NCBI RefSeq assembly: GCF_013282575.1
Contig: NZ_JAAAYE010000011.1
Span: 1 to 64,000 of the forward strand
Direction of reading: 5' to 3'
DNA length: 64,000 nucleotides
DNA from: Paraburkholderia sp. NMBU_R16
Lineage (GTDB): Bacteria > Pseudomonadota > Gammaproteobacteria > Burkholderiales > Burkholderiaceae
Part shown: positions 1-9,171 of the stretch, piece after piece
How the letters are laid out: each line of letters begins with the position of its first letter
Numbering within the stretch: the stretch's first letter is position 1
Made by a program: the position numbers and the translations under genes
The notes under the pieces: model-generated
The model's input: only the letters and a program-made list of their open reading frames with translations
Told to the model about the DNA's origin: nothing
The model's database searches: none

Positions 1-275
1 TGCAACATGCGCCGCGCGTCAATCAACAAACGCTTGTCAGCGTCAATCAACATCGGCATCATCAACCTCGCCGCGACATTCTCATCTTGTTTGTCGCGCG
101 TCTCTCATCCAGATTGTCGCGCCACACGAATGGGCGTTTTGGCATCAGCGAAGGCTGCATCACGATTCTGTCGCAGACTCAATTCGACAAGCTGCGCCAG
201 TTCCTCCTGGCGCAAGAGACGAAGGTGATTCCCGGCACGAACATCAAGTACTACGGAACGGTGGAGGTGAGATGA
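1..275 (+). CDS. 3' fragment of a DUF2778/Tlde1-like L,D-transpeptidase-related protein
   Basis: The frame is open from the window edge and stops at 273-275, so only the C-terminal part is visible. The readable C-terminus has SEGCITI, followed by PGTNIKYYGTVEV. This resembles the end of DUF2778 proteins, the Tlde1 family of type VI secretion effectors, in which a Cys in an S-x-G-C motif and an upstream His are catalytic; a His lies ten residues before the Cys here. The sequence before about base 110 looks unlike the family and contains a 13-base direct repeat (16-28 and 40-52), so the gene may be frameshifted or recombined upstream. It overlaps the next gene by four bases. The family call rests on a short stretch and is moderate; a role as effector is inference. 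Confidence 0.5.
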   Translation, partial: QHAPRVNQQTLVSVNQHRHHQPRRDILILFVARLSSRLSRHTNGRFGISEGCITILSQTQFDKLRQFLLAQETKVIPGTNIKYYGTVEVR

Positions 276-544
276 GGCGATTGCTGAGCGCGCTGCTGGC
301 CGTCGTGCTAACGCTGCCGGTGTTTCTCGTTCTAACGCGAATCGATGCTATCCCCGGGTGGCTATACAGTGAACGGGGCTACGCTGTGCTCGATCCGCTG
401 TTTCGCATGTTCGGCGCAGTGGGAGTCGAGGGCCACGAGGATGTCGTTGCTGGCGTTTTGTTGGTTGCCAGCTTCGTTGTCGCCGCGTTGATCGTATGGG
501 GAGGCTCGGTCGTGTGGCGAATCGCTCGCCGTTCGAGCCAGTAG
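272..544 (+). CDS. small two-helix membrane protein, candidate immunity partner
   Basis: This 90-residue protein has a hydrophobic N-terminal segment (about residues 4-22), a polar middle of about 40 residues with RID, ERGY and EGHED, and a second hydrophobic segment (about 59-82) ending in basic residues. The middle is probably periplasmic if both segments span the membrane. The ATG overlaps the stop of the preceding DUF2778/Tlde1-like gene (ATGA), indicating translational coupling. Tlde1 effectors are normally followed by a small membrane or periplasmic immunity protein, so this is the natural candidate. I recognise no family for it; the immunity role comes only from context. Confidence 0.5.
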   Translation: MRRLLSALLAVVLTLPVFLVLTRIDAIPGWLYSERGYAVLDPLFRMFGAVGVEGHEDVVAGVLLVASFVVAALIVWGGSVVWRIARRSSQ

Positions 545-840
545 CCGGGGCCGGACGTTTAGCGGTTGTCGATGGCTCGTTCGTTTGCAACCGTCTGGTT
601 GGCGCCATCCCGTCCGCAACCGTGCGTTTCGCACCTTGGGTGCATGGTTATTGACTGCAGCCGGCCGTTGCCAAACAGGGTAGCTGCATGCAATTGGCTG
701 ACGGACAGGCCGCGCGCTTCTTGACTTGCTTTCTCGCGTCACGCCATGGTACGACCCATCGGGGCCTTTGTTTTTGTAGAACGCGCGATCGGATTGTAGA
801 TGCGGAAAGGGCCGCGCAACGCGCAGCCCTTTGATTTTCT
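545..840. other. gene-free interval beside the tRNA-Lys 3' end
   Basis: No convincing gene, terminator or repeat was seen here. The stretch lies directly on the 3' side of the minus-strand tRNA-Lys, a usual place for island integration, but no copy of the tRNA 3' end was found within it. Confidence 0.4.
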
Positions 841-916
841 TGGTAGGCCGTACTGGATTCGAACCAGTGACCAACGGATTAAAAGTCCGCTGCTCTACCA
901 GCTGAGCTAACGACCC
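841..916 (-). tRNA. tRNA-Lys(UUU)
   Basis: The reverse complement folds as a complete 76-nt cloverleaf starting GGGTCGT with an encoded CCA end (841-843). The anticodon loop is CTTTTAA, giving anticodon TTT (bases 881-883 on the plus strand). The D-arm AGCTCAGCTGG and T-arm GGTTCGAATCC are canonical. The acceptor stem has a G-U pair at its first position. It lies 84 bases downstream of cpoB on the same strand and could be cotranscribed with the tol operon or have its own promoter. Confidence 0.97.
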
Positions 917-1000
917 GAAAGACGAAAAATTATAGAGGGGGGAGGGCAGATCGTCAAGCTTGGGCTCGCGCCGTCTTGCCATCCCGCCCGGCCCGCCTCC

Positions 1001-1750
1001 CTATTTGATCTGCCCCAGCTTGGTCTGCGCCGATTGCGCCACTTCCGAGCCGGCATACTGCGACACGATCTGCTGCAGCGTCTTGCGGGCCTGCGCCTTC
1101 TGACCTTGTTCCAGCTGATTGTTCGCGATTGCCAGCAACGCCTCGGGCGCGCGCGGATGCTGCGGGTAGTTCTTGACGATGTTTTGCCAGATCGCGGTCG
1201 AACCTTTGTAGTCCCGCTGCGCATAAAGCGCATTGCCGAGCCAGTACTGCGCCGTCGGCTGATAGGGGCTTTGCGGGTACTTCGCGATGAAGTCGCGAAA
1301 CGATGCCGCGGCCGTCTTGAAGTCGCCCGCCCGGAATTCCTGCGACGCCTTGTTGAAAGCATCCGTTTCGCCCGGCTGCACCGTGCCCTGCACACCATCG
1401 ACAGTCTGCTGCTGCGGCTCGAACTTCTTGAGCCGCCCGTCGAGATCGGTGTAGTAATCCTTTTGCTGCTTTTGCAGGGTGGTCAGCTGGTTGGCCATGT
1501 CCTCGTTTTGCCCGCGCAACGTCGCGACCTGCTGATTGAGCTGATCGATGCGATTGGACTGGTCGAGGAGCGCCCGCTGGGCCGCCGACAACTGGCTCGC
1601 GAGATTGTCGGTCTTGCTGCGCAAGTCGAGAATCGCCTGACGAGCCTGGTCGTCGTCGAATATGCCGGCGTGAGCAGGCAGCGCGACAAGCGCCGAGGCA
1701 GTCATGCCGGCGGCTGCGACGCCGCGCAGCCAGGAAAAACGGTGCTTCAT
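1001..1750 (-). CDS. cpoB: Cell division coordinator CpoB (YbgF)
   Basis: This 249-residue periplasmic protein links the Tol-Pal machine to peptidoglycan synthesis by PBP1B during cell constriction. A signal peptide ends at about residue 28 (ALPAHA-G). It is followed by a heptad-rich trimerisation coiled coil (about 40-95, rich in Q, L and N) and a C-terminal TPR domain (about 130-249) with typical FRDFIAKYPQSPY and YWLGNALYAQRDY repeat helices. It is the last gene of the tol-pal operon, 18 bases after pal. Length and domain order match the family. Confidence 0.95.
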   Translation of the reverse strand: MKHRFSWLRGVAAAGMTASALVALPAHAGIFDDDQARQAILDLRSKTDNLASQLSAAQRALLDQSNRIDQLNQQVATLRGQNEDMANQLTTLQKQQKDYYTDLDGRLKKFEPQQQTVDGVQGTVQPGETDAFNKASQEFRAGDFKTAAASFRDFIAKYPQSPYQPTAQYWLGNALYAQRDYKGSTAIWQNIVKNYPQHPRAPEALLAIANNQLEQGQKAQARKTLQQIVSQYAGSEVAQSAQTKLGQIK

Positions 1751-1768
1751 ATACGTCGCCTGTTACCT

Positions 1769-2272
1769 TTATTGATAGAGGATGTCCGCGCGGCGGTTTT
1801 GCGCCCACGACGCCTCGTCATGACCGGGGGCCAAAGGCTTTTCCTTGCCCAGGCTCACGGCTTCCATTTGCGAATCGGGCACGCCGAGTGTGCGCAGCGC
1901 GCTGCGCACGGCTTCGGCACGCTTTTGACCCAGCGCGAGGTTGTATTCGCTCGTGCCGCGCTCGTCGGTGTTGCCCTGAATCAGAATATGGCGGTCCGGG
2001 TGGCTCTTCATGTATTGCGCATGGGCCTGCAGCAGCGACTGGTATTCGTCCTTGACCGAATAGCTGTCGAAGTCGAAGTACACGCTGCGCTTGGCGAGCG
2101 GGCTGTTCGGATTGTTCAGCTCGTCGACGGTGACGGGCGCCACTGCGTTCGGATTCGGCTGTTGGCCGACCGTGCCAGTGGTCCCTTTGTCGTTGAGCTT
2201 CACACCCGAATGGCAGGCTGCCAACGCGCCCACGAGCAACGCTGCAAACACCATACGAAGTTTCGACATCAT
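1769..2272 (-). CDS. pal: Peptidoglycan-associated lipoprotein Pal
   Basis: This 167-residue outer-membrane lipoprotein binds peptidoglycan and TolB. The N-terminus has a lipobox ending LAAC (Cys at about residue 19). The C-terminal OmpA-like domain shows VYFDFDSYSVKDEY and the diaminopimelate-binding NTDERGTSEYNLALGQKRA region. An AAGGAG ribosome site precedes the tandem ATGATG start, so initiation could be at 2272 or 2269. It sits 19 bases after tolB and before cpoB, the usual order. Confidence 0.97.
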   Translation of the reverse strand: MMSKLRMVFAALLVGALAACHSGVKLNDKGTTGTVGQQPNPNAVAPVTVDELNNPNSPLAKRSVYFDFDSYSVKDEYQSLLQAHAQYMKSHPDRHILIQGNTDERGTSEYNLALGQKRAEAVRSALRTLGVPDSQMEAVSLGKEKPLAPGHDEASWAQNRRADILYQ

Positions 2273-2291
2273 TTCTTACTCTCCTTGTGTG

Positions 2292-3584
2292 TCATTGCAT
2301 AAACGGACCCCAGGACGGCTCGCGTACGCTGCCGCCCGGAACGGACAGGATTTGCCGCGTCCGACCGTCCGTCGAGACTGCGGCCAGCACGCCACGGCCG
2401 TTCACCTGAGTGGCGTAAAGAATGTACTGACCGTTCGCCGCGAAGCTCGGCGATTCGTCATGTGTCGTATCGGTAAGCGCCGTTGCCACGCCGCTTTGCA
2501 AATCCTGCACGTAGAGCTTGAATGCACCGCCGACGCGCGAAATATACGCGAGTTGCTTGCCGTCCGGACTCACGCGTGGGCTTGTGTTGTAACTACCGGT
2601 AAAAGTCACGCGCTGCGCCGCGCCCGCTTGCTCGCCTTGCGCGGGCATCCGGTAGATCTGCGGTTGGCCGCCTCGGTCGCTCGTGAAGTAGATCCATTGC
2701 CCATCGGGCGAGTAGGTCGGTTCGGTATCGATCGAGCTGCTCTGCGAAAGGCGCCGCAAGCCGCCGCCGTCAGCGTTGACCGCGAAGATCTGCGTGTTGC
2801 CGGTGCGCGAGAGCGCGACCGCCAGCGTGCGGCCATCCGGCGACCACGCGGGCGCACTGTTGTTGCCCTTCTGGTCCGAGATGATGACGCGTCTGCCCGT
2901 CGGCAAATCGTGGACATACACGATCGGCTTACGCTTTTCGAACGATACGTAGGCCACCTTCGCGCCGTCAGGCGACCACGCCGGCGAGATGATCGGTTCA
3001 GGGCTCGACAGCGCGACATGCACGTCTTGGCCGTCGGAATCCGAGACCTGCAACAAGTAGCGGTTGCCGCTCTTGACGACATACGACAGCCGCGTCGCAA
3101 ACACGCCGCGCGTGCCGAGCAGCTTCTGATAGATGTAATCGGCGATTTTGTGCGCGGTCATGCGCAGACCGCTTTCCGGCGTGGTCAGCGACAGGCCGCC
3201 GAGGTTTTGCTGCTTGACGGTATCGTAAAGCTTGAAACGCACCTCGTACGTGCCGTTCGCGGCGCGCGTCACGCTGCCCGCGACGAACGCATCGGCGCCT
3301 TTTGCCTTCCAACCGCCGAGGTCGACGGAATCGGTCTCGGAGACCGGCGCGCTGCCTGCATCGATATTCGTGAATTTGCCGCTGCGTTTCAGATCCTCGC
3401 GCACGATCGCGCTGATCTGCTGCGGGGCGCTGGTTTCATTCGCGAAATTCGCCGTTGCGATCGGAAGTTGCGCCGAACCGGTGCCCGTCACGACGACGGT
3501 CAGCTCCGCGTTCGCGGCGCCACATGCAGCGATCAGGCACGACGCCACCCATGTTCTCAAGCCTAGCTTCGTCATCAAACTCAT
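2292..3584 (-). CDS. tolB: Tol-Pal system periplasmic protein TolB
   Basis: This 430-residue periplasmic protein couples TolA to Pal. A signal peptide ends near AANA-E (about residue 26). An N-terminal domain is followed by a beta-propeller with repeated motifs such as [44 protein letters not shown] and [14 protein letters not shown]. The open frame continues much further upstream but that part is antisense-like shadow of tolA. The ATG at 3584 gives the family length and a proper signal peptide; an ATG at 3575 is the alternative. The 110-base gap from tolA is the largest within this part of the operon. Confidence 0.96.
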   Translation of the reverse strand: MSLMTKLGLRTWVASCLIAACGAANAELTVVVTGTGSAQLPIATANFANETSAPQQISAIVREDLKRSGKFTNIDAGSAPVSETDSVDLGGWKAKGADAFVAGSVTRAANGTYEVRFKLYDTVKQQNLGGLSLTTPESGLRMTAHKIADYIYQKLLGTRGVFATRLSYVVKSGNRYLLQVSDSDGQDVHVALSSPEPIISPAWSPDGAKVAYVSFEKRKPIVYVHDLPTGRRVIISDQKGNNSAPAWSPDGRTLAVALSRTGNTQIFAVNADGGGLRRLSQSSSIDTEPTYSPDGQWIYFTSDRGGQPQIYRMPAQGEQAGAAQRVTFTGSYNTSPRVSPDGKQLAYISRVGGAFKLYVQDLQSGVATALTDTTHDESPSFAANGQYILYATQVNGRGVLAAVSTDGRTRQILSVPGGSVREPSWGPFMQ

Positions 3585-3694
3585 GCGAGAAATCCCAAAA
3601 AACAAGTTGTCACAACTGCAAAGAGACCGTCGAGTGCATCTTTCGTTCCCGCTTGCGGTCCGTCGCGTCGACTTTGCGACGCCCGCCGCGTTCG

Positions 3695-4708
3695 TTACTG
3701 CGGTGGCCTTACCTTGATGGAAAAGCTCGCCGGTGCCTGCCCGTTGGTATCGAGCGGCATTGGATCGGACTCCCGTACCGCACGCAGCGCAGCTTCGTCG
3801 AATGCCGGGTTGCCGCTGCTGTGCTGGATCGTTGCCGACAGCAGGGTGCCCGTCGGCGCGCAACGCACGGCGATCAGCGTTTCGAGCGAATTGTCCGGCG
3901 GCCAATGAACATTCGGGGCCACGCGCCTGCGCACTTTGTCCGCGTATCCGGGCGAGGCGGCCGTGCCGCCCGAGCCCGTTCCGGTGCCGCCCTTGGCGAG
4001 CCCGTTGCCGCTCGAGCTGTCGCCGGCGAGGCCTTGCAACTGCGCGAGGCGCGCGCGGCGCTCCTGGTCGAGCTGCTGCTGTTTTTGTTTCGCCTGCTGC
4101 TGCGCCAGGGCCTTGGCCTTTGCCGCTTTCTCGGCCTCCGCCTTCTTTTGCGCTTCGAGCTGCTGCTGCTTGAGTTCCTCTTCCTTCTGTTGCTTGAGCT
4201 GCTCCTGCTTTTGCTCCTGCTTTTGCTGTTCGGCCAACTGCTGCTGGCGAAGCTTCTCCGCCTGCTGCTTTTTGAGTTTGTCGGCCGCGGCCTTCTGCGC
4301 GGCCAGCTCGGCCTGCTGCTGAAGCTCGCGCTGCCGTTTCGCCTGCGCCTCTTGCTCGGCGAGTTGCCGCTGACGTTCCTGCTGCTCGAGCAACGCCGCT
4401 CGCGCGGCGGCTTCCTGCTGCTGGCGTTTTTTCTCCTGCAGCGCGATGTCGGCCTGCTCGTCCGGCGCCGGCGGAGCAGGCGGCGCTACACGCACGGGCG
4501 GGGCCGGCGGGGGCGGCGTCTGCTGCTGCGGAATATCGGTCCACAACTCGGCTTCAGCCCCCGCGGGCGTGCTGTTTTGCCAATGAATGCCGTGATAGAG
4601 GAACAACCCGAGCAACACGTGCATCAACAGCGCGAGCGTGAACGCGCGCGTCGTCCCGCGTTCGCGGGGCGGTTGCGGGGGGAAGGAATCCGACTTGCCG
4701 GGTTTCAT
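3695..4708 (-). CDS. tolA: Cell envelope integrity protein TolA
   Basis: This 337-residue inner-membrane protein spans the periplasm and transmits TolQR energy to TolB-Pal. It has one N-terminal transmembrane helix (about residues 22-42), a Pro-rich segment ([18 protein letters not shown]), a long helical Q/K/A/E-rich domain II (about 90-225), and a C-terminal TonB-like domain with NVHWPPDNS and [20 protein letters not shown]. The start overlaps the tolR stop by four bases (ATGA). The GCx-rich repeat composition of domain II produces long false frames on the opposite strand. Confidence 0.96.
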   Translation of the reverse strand: MKPGKSDSFPPQPPRERGTTRAFTLALLMHVLLGLFLYHGIHWQNSTPAGAEAELWTDIPQQQTPPPPAPPVRVAPPAPPAPDEQADIALQEKKRQQQEAAARAALLEQQERQRQLAEQEAQAKRQRELQQQAELAAQKAAADKLKKQQAEKLRQQQLAEQQKQEQKQEQLKQQKEEELKQQQLEAQKKAEAEKAAKAKALAQQQAKQKQQQLDQERRARLAQLQGLAGDSSSGNGLAKGGTGTGSGGTAASPGYADKVRRRVAPNVHWPPDNSLETLIAVRCAPTGTLLSATIQHSSGNPAFDEAALRAVRESDPMPLDTNGQAPASFSIKVRPPQ

Positions 4709-5154
4709 TGCGATTTAACGAGCAGCCCGACGCGCTTGACGCCGCGCGCCTTCAAATCCGACATGACCTGCATCACGGCTTCGTACTTGACCGTCTTGTC
4801 AGCCGCGATGACCACTGGCTGATCGGGATGCGAGGCTTCGCGGTCGGTCACGAAGCCGTTCAGCTCCGCACGGGTCATTTGTTCCTGTTGCGTCGCGCCC
4901 GCGTCGTCCTTGTAACGAACGCTCATCTTGCCGTCCGCGCCAATATTCACCACGACGGGCGGTGTTTGCTGTTGCGGCGCGGCGCCGCCCACCGTCGGCA
5001 GATTCACGATCGACGGTGCGACGAGCGGCGCCGTGACCATGAAGATCACGAGCAGCACGAGCATCACGTCGATGTAAGGGACGACGTTGATGTCAGACAT
5101 CGCGCGGCGGGAGCGGCTGCCGCGCATGGACGAACGATTGGTCGAGCCGGCCAT
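4705..5154 (-). CDS. tolR: Tol-Pal system protein TolR (ExbD family)
   Basis: This 149-residue stator protein uses proton-motive force with TolQ. A single transmembrane helix contains the conserved Asp in INVVPYIDVMLVLLVIFMV, and a periplasmic ExbD domain follows. The frame is open to 5229, but the ATG at 5154 has an AAGGAG site at the right spacing and gives the family length. It starts 10 bases after tolQ and overlaps tolA. Confidence 0.96.
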   Translation of the reverse strand: MAGSTNRSSMRGSRSRRAMSDINVVPYIDVMLVLLVIFMVTAPLVAPSIVNLPTVGGAAPQQQTPPVVVNIGADGKMSVRYKDDAGATQQEQMTRAELNGFVTDREASHPDQPVVIAADKTVKYEAVMQVMSDLKARGVKRVGLLVKSQ

Positions 5155-5164
5155 CGCGTACTCC

Positions 5165-5842
5165 TTAATGCGCCTGGCGCTGCAAGATATTCGAGAATTC
5201 TTCGATGAACGTTTCGAAGCGGATCGCAAGGCGATCGATGTCGTGCGCGTAACGGTTGTATGCCACCACGGCCGGGATCGCGGCGAAAAGGCCGATCGCC
5301 GTCGCGGTCAGCGCTTCCGCGATCCCTGGCGCGACGTTCGCGAGCGTTGCCTGCTGCACGTTCGCGAGACCGCGGAAGGCGTTCATGATCCCCCATACGG
5401 TACCGAACAAACCGATATACGGGCTCACCGAGCCAACCGATGCCAGAAACGCGAGGTTGGCTTCGAGTGCGTCCATTTCGCGCTGAAACGCTGCGCGCAT
5501 GGCACGCCTCGCGCCATCCAGGATCGCGCCTGGATCGTTCAGGCGCTTTTCCTTGCCTTTCAAGAATTCACGCATGCCCGATTCGAAAATTCTCTCGAGC
5601 GCGCCGATCGTATGGCGGTTGTTCGCCGCGCTCTGATAGAGCGCTTGCAGATCGCCGCCCGACCAGAAGTCGCGTTCGAACTGCTCAGTTTGCGCGCGGG
5701 CGCGCCGAATGGCAAACCACTTGCGGAAGATAAACGTCCATGACATCAGGGACAGCAGCAGCAAGAGCCCCATGACAGCCTGCGCGAGCACGCTCGCGTT
5801 GAGGACAAGAGAAATAATCGACAGATCTTGTGCGTTGTTCAT
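5165..5842 (-). CDS. tolQ: Tol-Pal system protein TolQ (MotA/ExbB family)
   Basis: This 225-residue inner-membrane proton-channel subunit has three transmembrane segments: an N-terminal one (about 13-35) and a pair near 135-190 with SVSPYIGLFGTVWGIMNAF and ALTATAIGLFAAIPAVVAYN, both hallmarks of ExbB/TolQ. No strong ribosome site precedes the ATG. It is separated from ybgC by 159 bases without a gene. It starts the tolQRAB-pal-cpoB block on this strand. Confidence 0.96.
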   Translation of the reverse strand: MNNAQDLSIISLVLNASVLAQAVMGLLLLLSLMSWTFIFRKWFAIRRARAQTEQFERDFWSGGDLQALYQSAANNRHTIGALERIFESGMREFLKGKEKRLNDPGAILDGARRAMRAAFQREMDALEANLAFLASVGSVSPYIGLFGTVWGIMNAFRGLANVQQATLANVAPGIAEALTATAIGLFAAIPAVVAYNRYAHDIDRLAIRFETFIEEFSNILQRQAH

Positions 5843-6001
5843 AGATATTTTGCTTTTGGATCCGAAGGGCGGCCTTCACGGGCGGTAAGCCGCCGAAGCA
5901 GCTCCCAGTCGGCAATCTGAAAGCTCGGCGGCACGCGCAGCCGGGCTCCGATGGGTAACGATGCGGACAATACAAGGCCACTGACGAACTCTCAACGGTG
6001 T

Positions 6002-6472
6002 TCATGCATCGGCCGTTGACATTCCGGCGTGCACGACGCCGGGGCCTCGCCGCAGCGCTGCGAGTACCTCGGGTGGAATGGGCGCGGGTTTGAACGTGGC
6101 GCGCTCGACGCAGGCGACGCGAATCTCGCCGGTGGCAAGCAGGCGAGATTCGCACCACGCGTGTTGCACGAAATCGACACTCGCGCGACCGAGCCGCTCG
6201 ATGTGGCTCTCGATCGTCAGCAGATCGTCCAGACGCGCGGGCGCTCGATAGTCGAGCGACGTGCCGCGTACGACGAAGACGATCCCGATCTCCCGATCGA
6301 GGCGGCCCTGTTCGATGCCGCACGCGCGGAGCCATTCGGTTCTCGCGCGTTCGAAGAACTTCAGGTAGTTCGCGTAAAAGACGATGCCGCCCGCATCCGT
6401 ATCTTCGTAATACACGCGCAGCGGCCATAAGAAGCCGCGGCCCGTTGCTGGGCGACTGCTAGGCATATTCAT
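6002..6472 (-). CDS. ybgC: Tol-Pal-associated acyl-CoA thioesterase YbgC
   Basis: This 156-residue hot-dog-fold thioesterase hydrolyses short or acyl-carrier-bound acyl thioesters and is routinely the first gene of the tol-pal operon. The signature YYEDTDAGGIVFYANYLKFF, with the catalytic Asp, lies at about residues 21-40. An alternative start two codons inside (Met3) exists. It lies upstream of tolQ on the same strand. Confidence 0.94.
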   Translation of the reverse strand: MNMPSSRPATGRGFLWPLRVYYEDTDAGGIVFYANYLKFFERARTEWLRACGIEQGRLDREIGIVFVVRGTSLDYRAPARLDDLLTIESHIERLGRASVDFVQHAWCESRLLATGEIRVACVERATFKPAPIPPEVLAALRRGPGVVHAGMSTADA

Positions 6473-6597
6473 GGGCGCATTTTACCGGAACCGGTACGAC
6501 CATCTCGAAATTACATGGCGAGCGCAGGGCGCAGAGCGCCTGACAAGGTCGTCCGGCCATGCCTTCGAGCTCGGAGCATGGGCGCTGCCGGGCGGTT

Positions 6598-7344
6598 TCA
6601 GCCACGATGGATCGACAGGCCCGCGAACGATTGCGCCACCGGCATCAACTCGATCGTATTCACGTTCATGTGGGCGGGAAGCGTGGCGATCCAGTAGATC
6701 GAATCGGCGATGTCTTGCGGCGAAAGCGGCGTCACATCGCGGTAGACGCCGGCTGCCTTGGTGTCGTCTCCCTTGAAACGCACGTTCGAAAACTCCGTGC
6801 CGCCGCAGAGCCCCGGTTCCACGCAGGTGACGCGCACGGCCGTACCCGCGAGGTCGGCGCGCAGGTTCAGGCTGAACTGATGCACGAAGGCCTTCGTTGC
6901 TCCGTAGACGTTGCCGCCCGAATACGGGTAGCTGCCCGCCGTCGAGCCGAGGTTGAATATATGGCCCCGATCGCGCTCGACCATTCCTGGCAGCAGAGCA
7001 TGGGTGACGGCGGCAAGGCCGGTGCAGTTCGTCTCGATCATCCGGTACCAATCGTCGAGATCGGCGCGCTGCGCGGGCTCCACTCCAAGGGCGAGTCCTG
7101 CATTGTTGACGAGCACGTCCACGGACGCGAAGGCCTCGGGCAGCCGCCCCGGCAACGCTTGTACGGCGGCGCGGTCGCGCACGTCGAGCTCGAGCGGCAA
7201 AAGTGCCGGTCCAAGCTCCTTGGCGAGCGCCTCCAGGCGATCGAGGCGGCGAGCGGTGGCGATCACGCGGTGGCCGCCATTGACGAAAATGCGAGCGATG
7301 GCCGCGCCGAAGCCGGCGGAGGCGCCCGTGACTAAAACGATCAT
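6598..7344 (-). CDS. YdfG-like NADP-dependent 3-hydroxy acid dehydrogenase (SDR)
   Basis: This 248-residue short-chain dehydrogenase has the cofactor motif TGASAGFG at residues 6-13, the NNAG motif, and the catalytic Ser, Tyr and Lys in LGSTAGSYPY and NVYGATKAF. The C-terminal MPVAQSFAG region matches the YdfG group, which oxidises L-allo-threonine and 3-hydroxy acids. The ATG at 7344 has AGGAG eight bases upstream. The frame stays open on this strand far beyond, opposite glyA, but that part is shadow. Its promoter region is shared with the divergent glyA. Confidence 0.9.
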   Translation of the reverse strand: MIVLVTGASAGFGAAIARIFVNGGHRVIATARRLDRLEALAKELGPALLPLELDVRDRAAVQALPGRLPEAFASVDVLVNNAGLALGVEPAQRADLDDWYRMIETNCTGLAAVTHALLPGMVERDRGHIFNLGSTAGSYPYSGGNVYGATKAFVHQFSLNLRADLAGTAVRVTCVEPGLCGGTEFSNVRFKGDDTKAAGVYRDVTPLSPQDIADSIYWIATLPAHMNVNTIELMPVAQSFAGLSIHRG

Positions 7345-7609
7345 TGCTGCTCCTGACTGGTCGAACCCGACAGGCCTCGTGGCCTTGCCGGAATAAGCAA
7401 GAACTACCGAAGGCGAAAAACGGAACGGGCCGATGATACCCGCCGTATCCCGGTCGCGGTATGAAGGTTCCCGATTCTTTCGAAATGCTTTCGAGTGGGC
7501 GGCGGGCGCGAGGCGGGGGCTGCGGGTACCTTTTGCGGCGGGGTCGGCGCGGGAAACGGTGCGCGCAAGCCCGCCGCGATGCGGTCGTGCCGGCACTGTG
7601 GCCGGCCAA
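7345..7609. other. divergent intergenic region between the SDR gene and the glyA promoter
   Basis: This is the first part of a 573-base gap. It is very GC-rich and holds no supported gene. It presumably carries the promoter of the minus-strand SDR gene, which I could not place. The right part of the gap is explained by the glyA promoter and riboswitch. Confidence 0.4.
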
Positions 7610-7638
7610 TTGCCTATTGGTTGCGCTGCCAGTACACT
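7610..7638 (+). promoter_or_regulatory. sigma70-type promoter of glyA
   Basis: A TTGCCT -35 box (7610-7615) and TACACT -10 box (7633-7638) are separated by 17 bases. Transcription would start near 7645, just before the first helix of the ZTP riboswitch at 7651. Confidence 0.6.
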
Positions 7639-7649
7639 AACGCGCTCAA

Positions 7650-7742
7650 CCCTTGCGTAACTGGCGATAACACCCTCCGGGGTCAAGGTGGAGCGACCCA
7701 CCGTGAAGCGCAAGGTGCCGTTTTGCCGTTCGCCTGGGCAGC
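7650..7742 (+). ncRNA. ZTP (pfl) riboswitch upstream of glyA
   Basis: The RNA senses ZTP/ZMP, the AICAR nucleotides that rise when 10-formyl-tetrahydrofolate is short, and controls one-carbon genes. Visible elements: a perfect 7-bp P1 (7651-7657 with 7709-7715), the conserved TAACTGGCG right after it, a P2 helix GGTGG/CCACC (7687-7691 with 7698-7702), and the invariant 3' core CGCCTGGGCA at 7731-7740 that forms the pseudoknot. The glyA start is about 175 bases further on. glyA is a known target of this class in Burkholderiales. The expression platform was not resolved. Confidence 0.88.
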
Positions 7743-7917
7743 CGAAAACCGCGCGCGTTCGCTTGCGCTGCGGCGGTTGCCCCGCGGGTGTAACGGAGCT
7801 TCGACCATTCGAATTTTCCGCCACGCCAGTGCCGGCCCCTCCGCCATCCAGTGCAAGCGTACGATCGTATGCATTCCGCGCATTTCGGCCAACCTGTAAA
7901 CCTTCAACGGAATCCGT

Positions 7918-9165
7918 ATGTTTGACAGAGCCCAAAGCACCATTGCCGCCATCGATCCCGAGATCTGGCAGGCGATCGAACAGGAAAACCGCCGTCAGGA
8001 AGAACACATCGAACTGATCGCATCGGAAAACTACACGAGCCCGGCCGTGATGGCCGCTCAGGGCTCGCAGCTCACCAACAAATACGCCGAAGGCTATCCC
8101 GGCAAGCGCTATTACGGTGGCTGCGAATACGTCGACATCGTCGAGCGACTGGCGATCGAGCGCGTGAAGACGATCTTCGGCGCCGAGGCCGCGAACGTGC
8201 AGCCGAACTCCGGCTCGCAGGCGAATCAGGGCGTCTTTTTCGCGATGCTCAAGCCGGGCGATACGATCATGGGTATGAGCCTCGCCGAAGGCGGTCACCT
8301 GACGCACGGCTCGCCGGTCAACATGTCGGGCAAGTGGTTCAACGTGGTCAGCTACGGCTTGAACGAGGCGGAAGACATCGACTACGACGCCGCGGCCAAG
8401 CTTGCCGAGGAGCACAAGCCGAAGCTGATCGTCGCCGGCGCATCGGCGTTCGCGCTGAAGATCGACTTCGAGCGCCTCGCGAAAATCGCGAAATCGGTCG
8501 GCGCGTATTTGATGGTGGATATGGCGCACTATGCGGGACTCATCGCCGCCGGTGTGTATCCCAATCCGGTTCCCCACGCCGATTTCGTCACGACGACGAC
8601 CCACAAGAGCCTGCGCGGCCCGCGCGGCGGCGTGATCCTGATGAAGGCCGAATACGAGAAGCAGATCAATTCGGCCATCTTCCCCGGCATTCAGGGCGGC
8701 CCGCTCATGCATGTGATCGCCGCGAAGGCTGTCGCATTCAAAGAGGCGCTCTCTCCTGAGTTCAAGGCTTACCAGCAGCGGGTGGTCGACAATGCGCGCG
8801 TGCTGGCCGAGACGCTCGTCAAGCGCGGCTTGCGCATCGTGTCGGGTCGTACGGAAAGCCACGTGATGCTGGTCGACCTGCGCGCGAAGAACATCACCGG
8901 CAAGGCGGCCGAAGCCGCGCTGGGCGCGGCGCATATCACCGTCAACAAGAACGCGATTCCGAACGATCCGGAAAAGCCGTTCGTCACGAGCGGGATCCGC
9001 CTCGGTTCGCCCGCCATGACGACGCGTGGCTTCGGTGCGCAAGAAGCGGAGCAGGTGGGGAATCTGATCGCCGACGTGCTCGAGAACCCGGAAGACGCGG
9101 GGACGATCGAGCGCGTGCGCGCGCAGGTTGCCGAGCTCACCAAGCGCTTCCCGGTTTATCGCTGA
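7918..9165 (+). CDS. glyA: Serine hydroxymethyltransferase
   Basis: This 415-residue PLP enzyme interconverts serine and glycine while loading tetrahydrofolate with a one-carbon unit in the cytosol. The PLP-binding lysine is in [15 protein letters not shown], about residue 229. [15 protein letters not shown] near the N-terminus and the C-terminal [12 protein letters not shown] are also typical. Length matches the family. It lies behind the ZTP riboswitch and forms an operon with nrdR six bases downstream. Confidence 0.98.
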   Translation: MFDRAQSTIAAIDPEIWQAIEQENRRQEEHIELIASENYTSPAVMAAQGSQLTNKYAEGYPGKRYYGGCEYVDIVERLAIERVKTIFGAEAANVQPNSGSQANQGVFFAMLKPGDTIMGMSLAEGGHLTHGSPVNMSGKWFNVVSYGLNEAEDIDYDAAAKLAEEHKPKLIVAGASAFALKIDFERLAKIAKSVGAYLMVDMAHYAGLIAAGVYPNPVPHADFVTTTTHKSLRGPRGGVILMKAEYEKQINSAIFPGIQGGPLMHVIAAKAVAFKEALSPEFKAYQQRVVDNARVLAETLVKRGLRIVSGRTESHVMLVDLRAKNITGKAAEAALGAAHITVNKNAIPNDPEKPFVTSGIRLGSPAMTTRGFGAQEAEQVGNLIADVLENPEDAGTIERVRAQVAELTKRFPVYR

Positions 9166-9171
9166 GCCATC

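Noticed and set aside
7-228. Plus-strand 73-codon open frame at the left edge
   Set aside because: It overlaps the DUF2778-like frame, which has a recognisable motif; this one has none.
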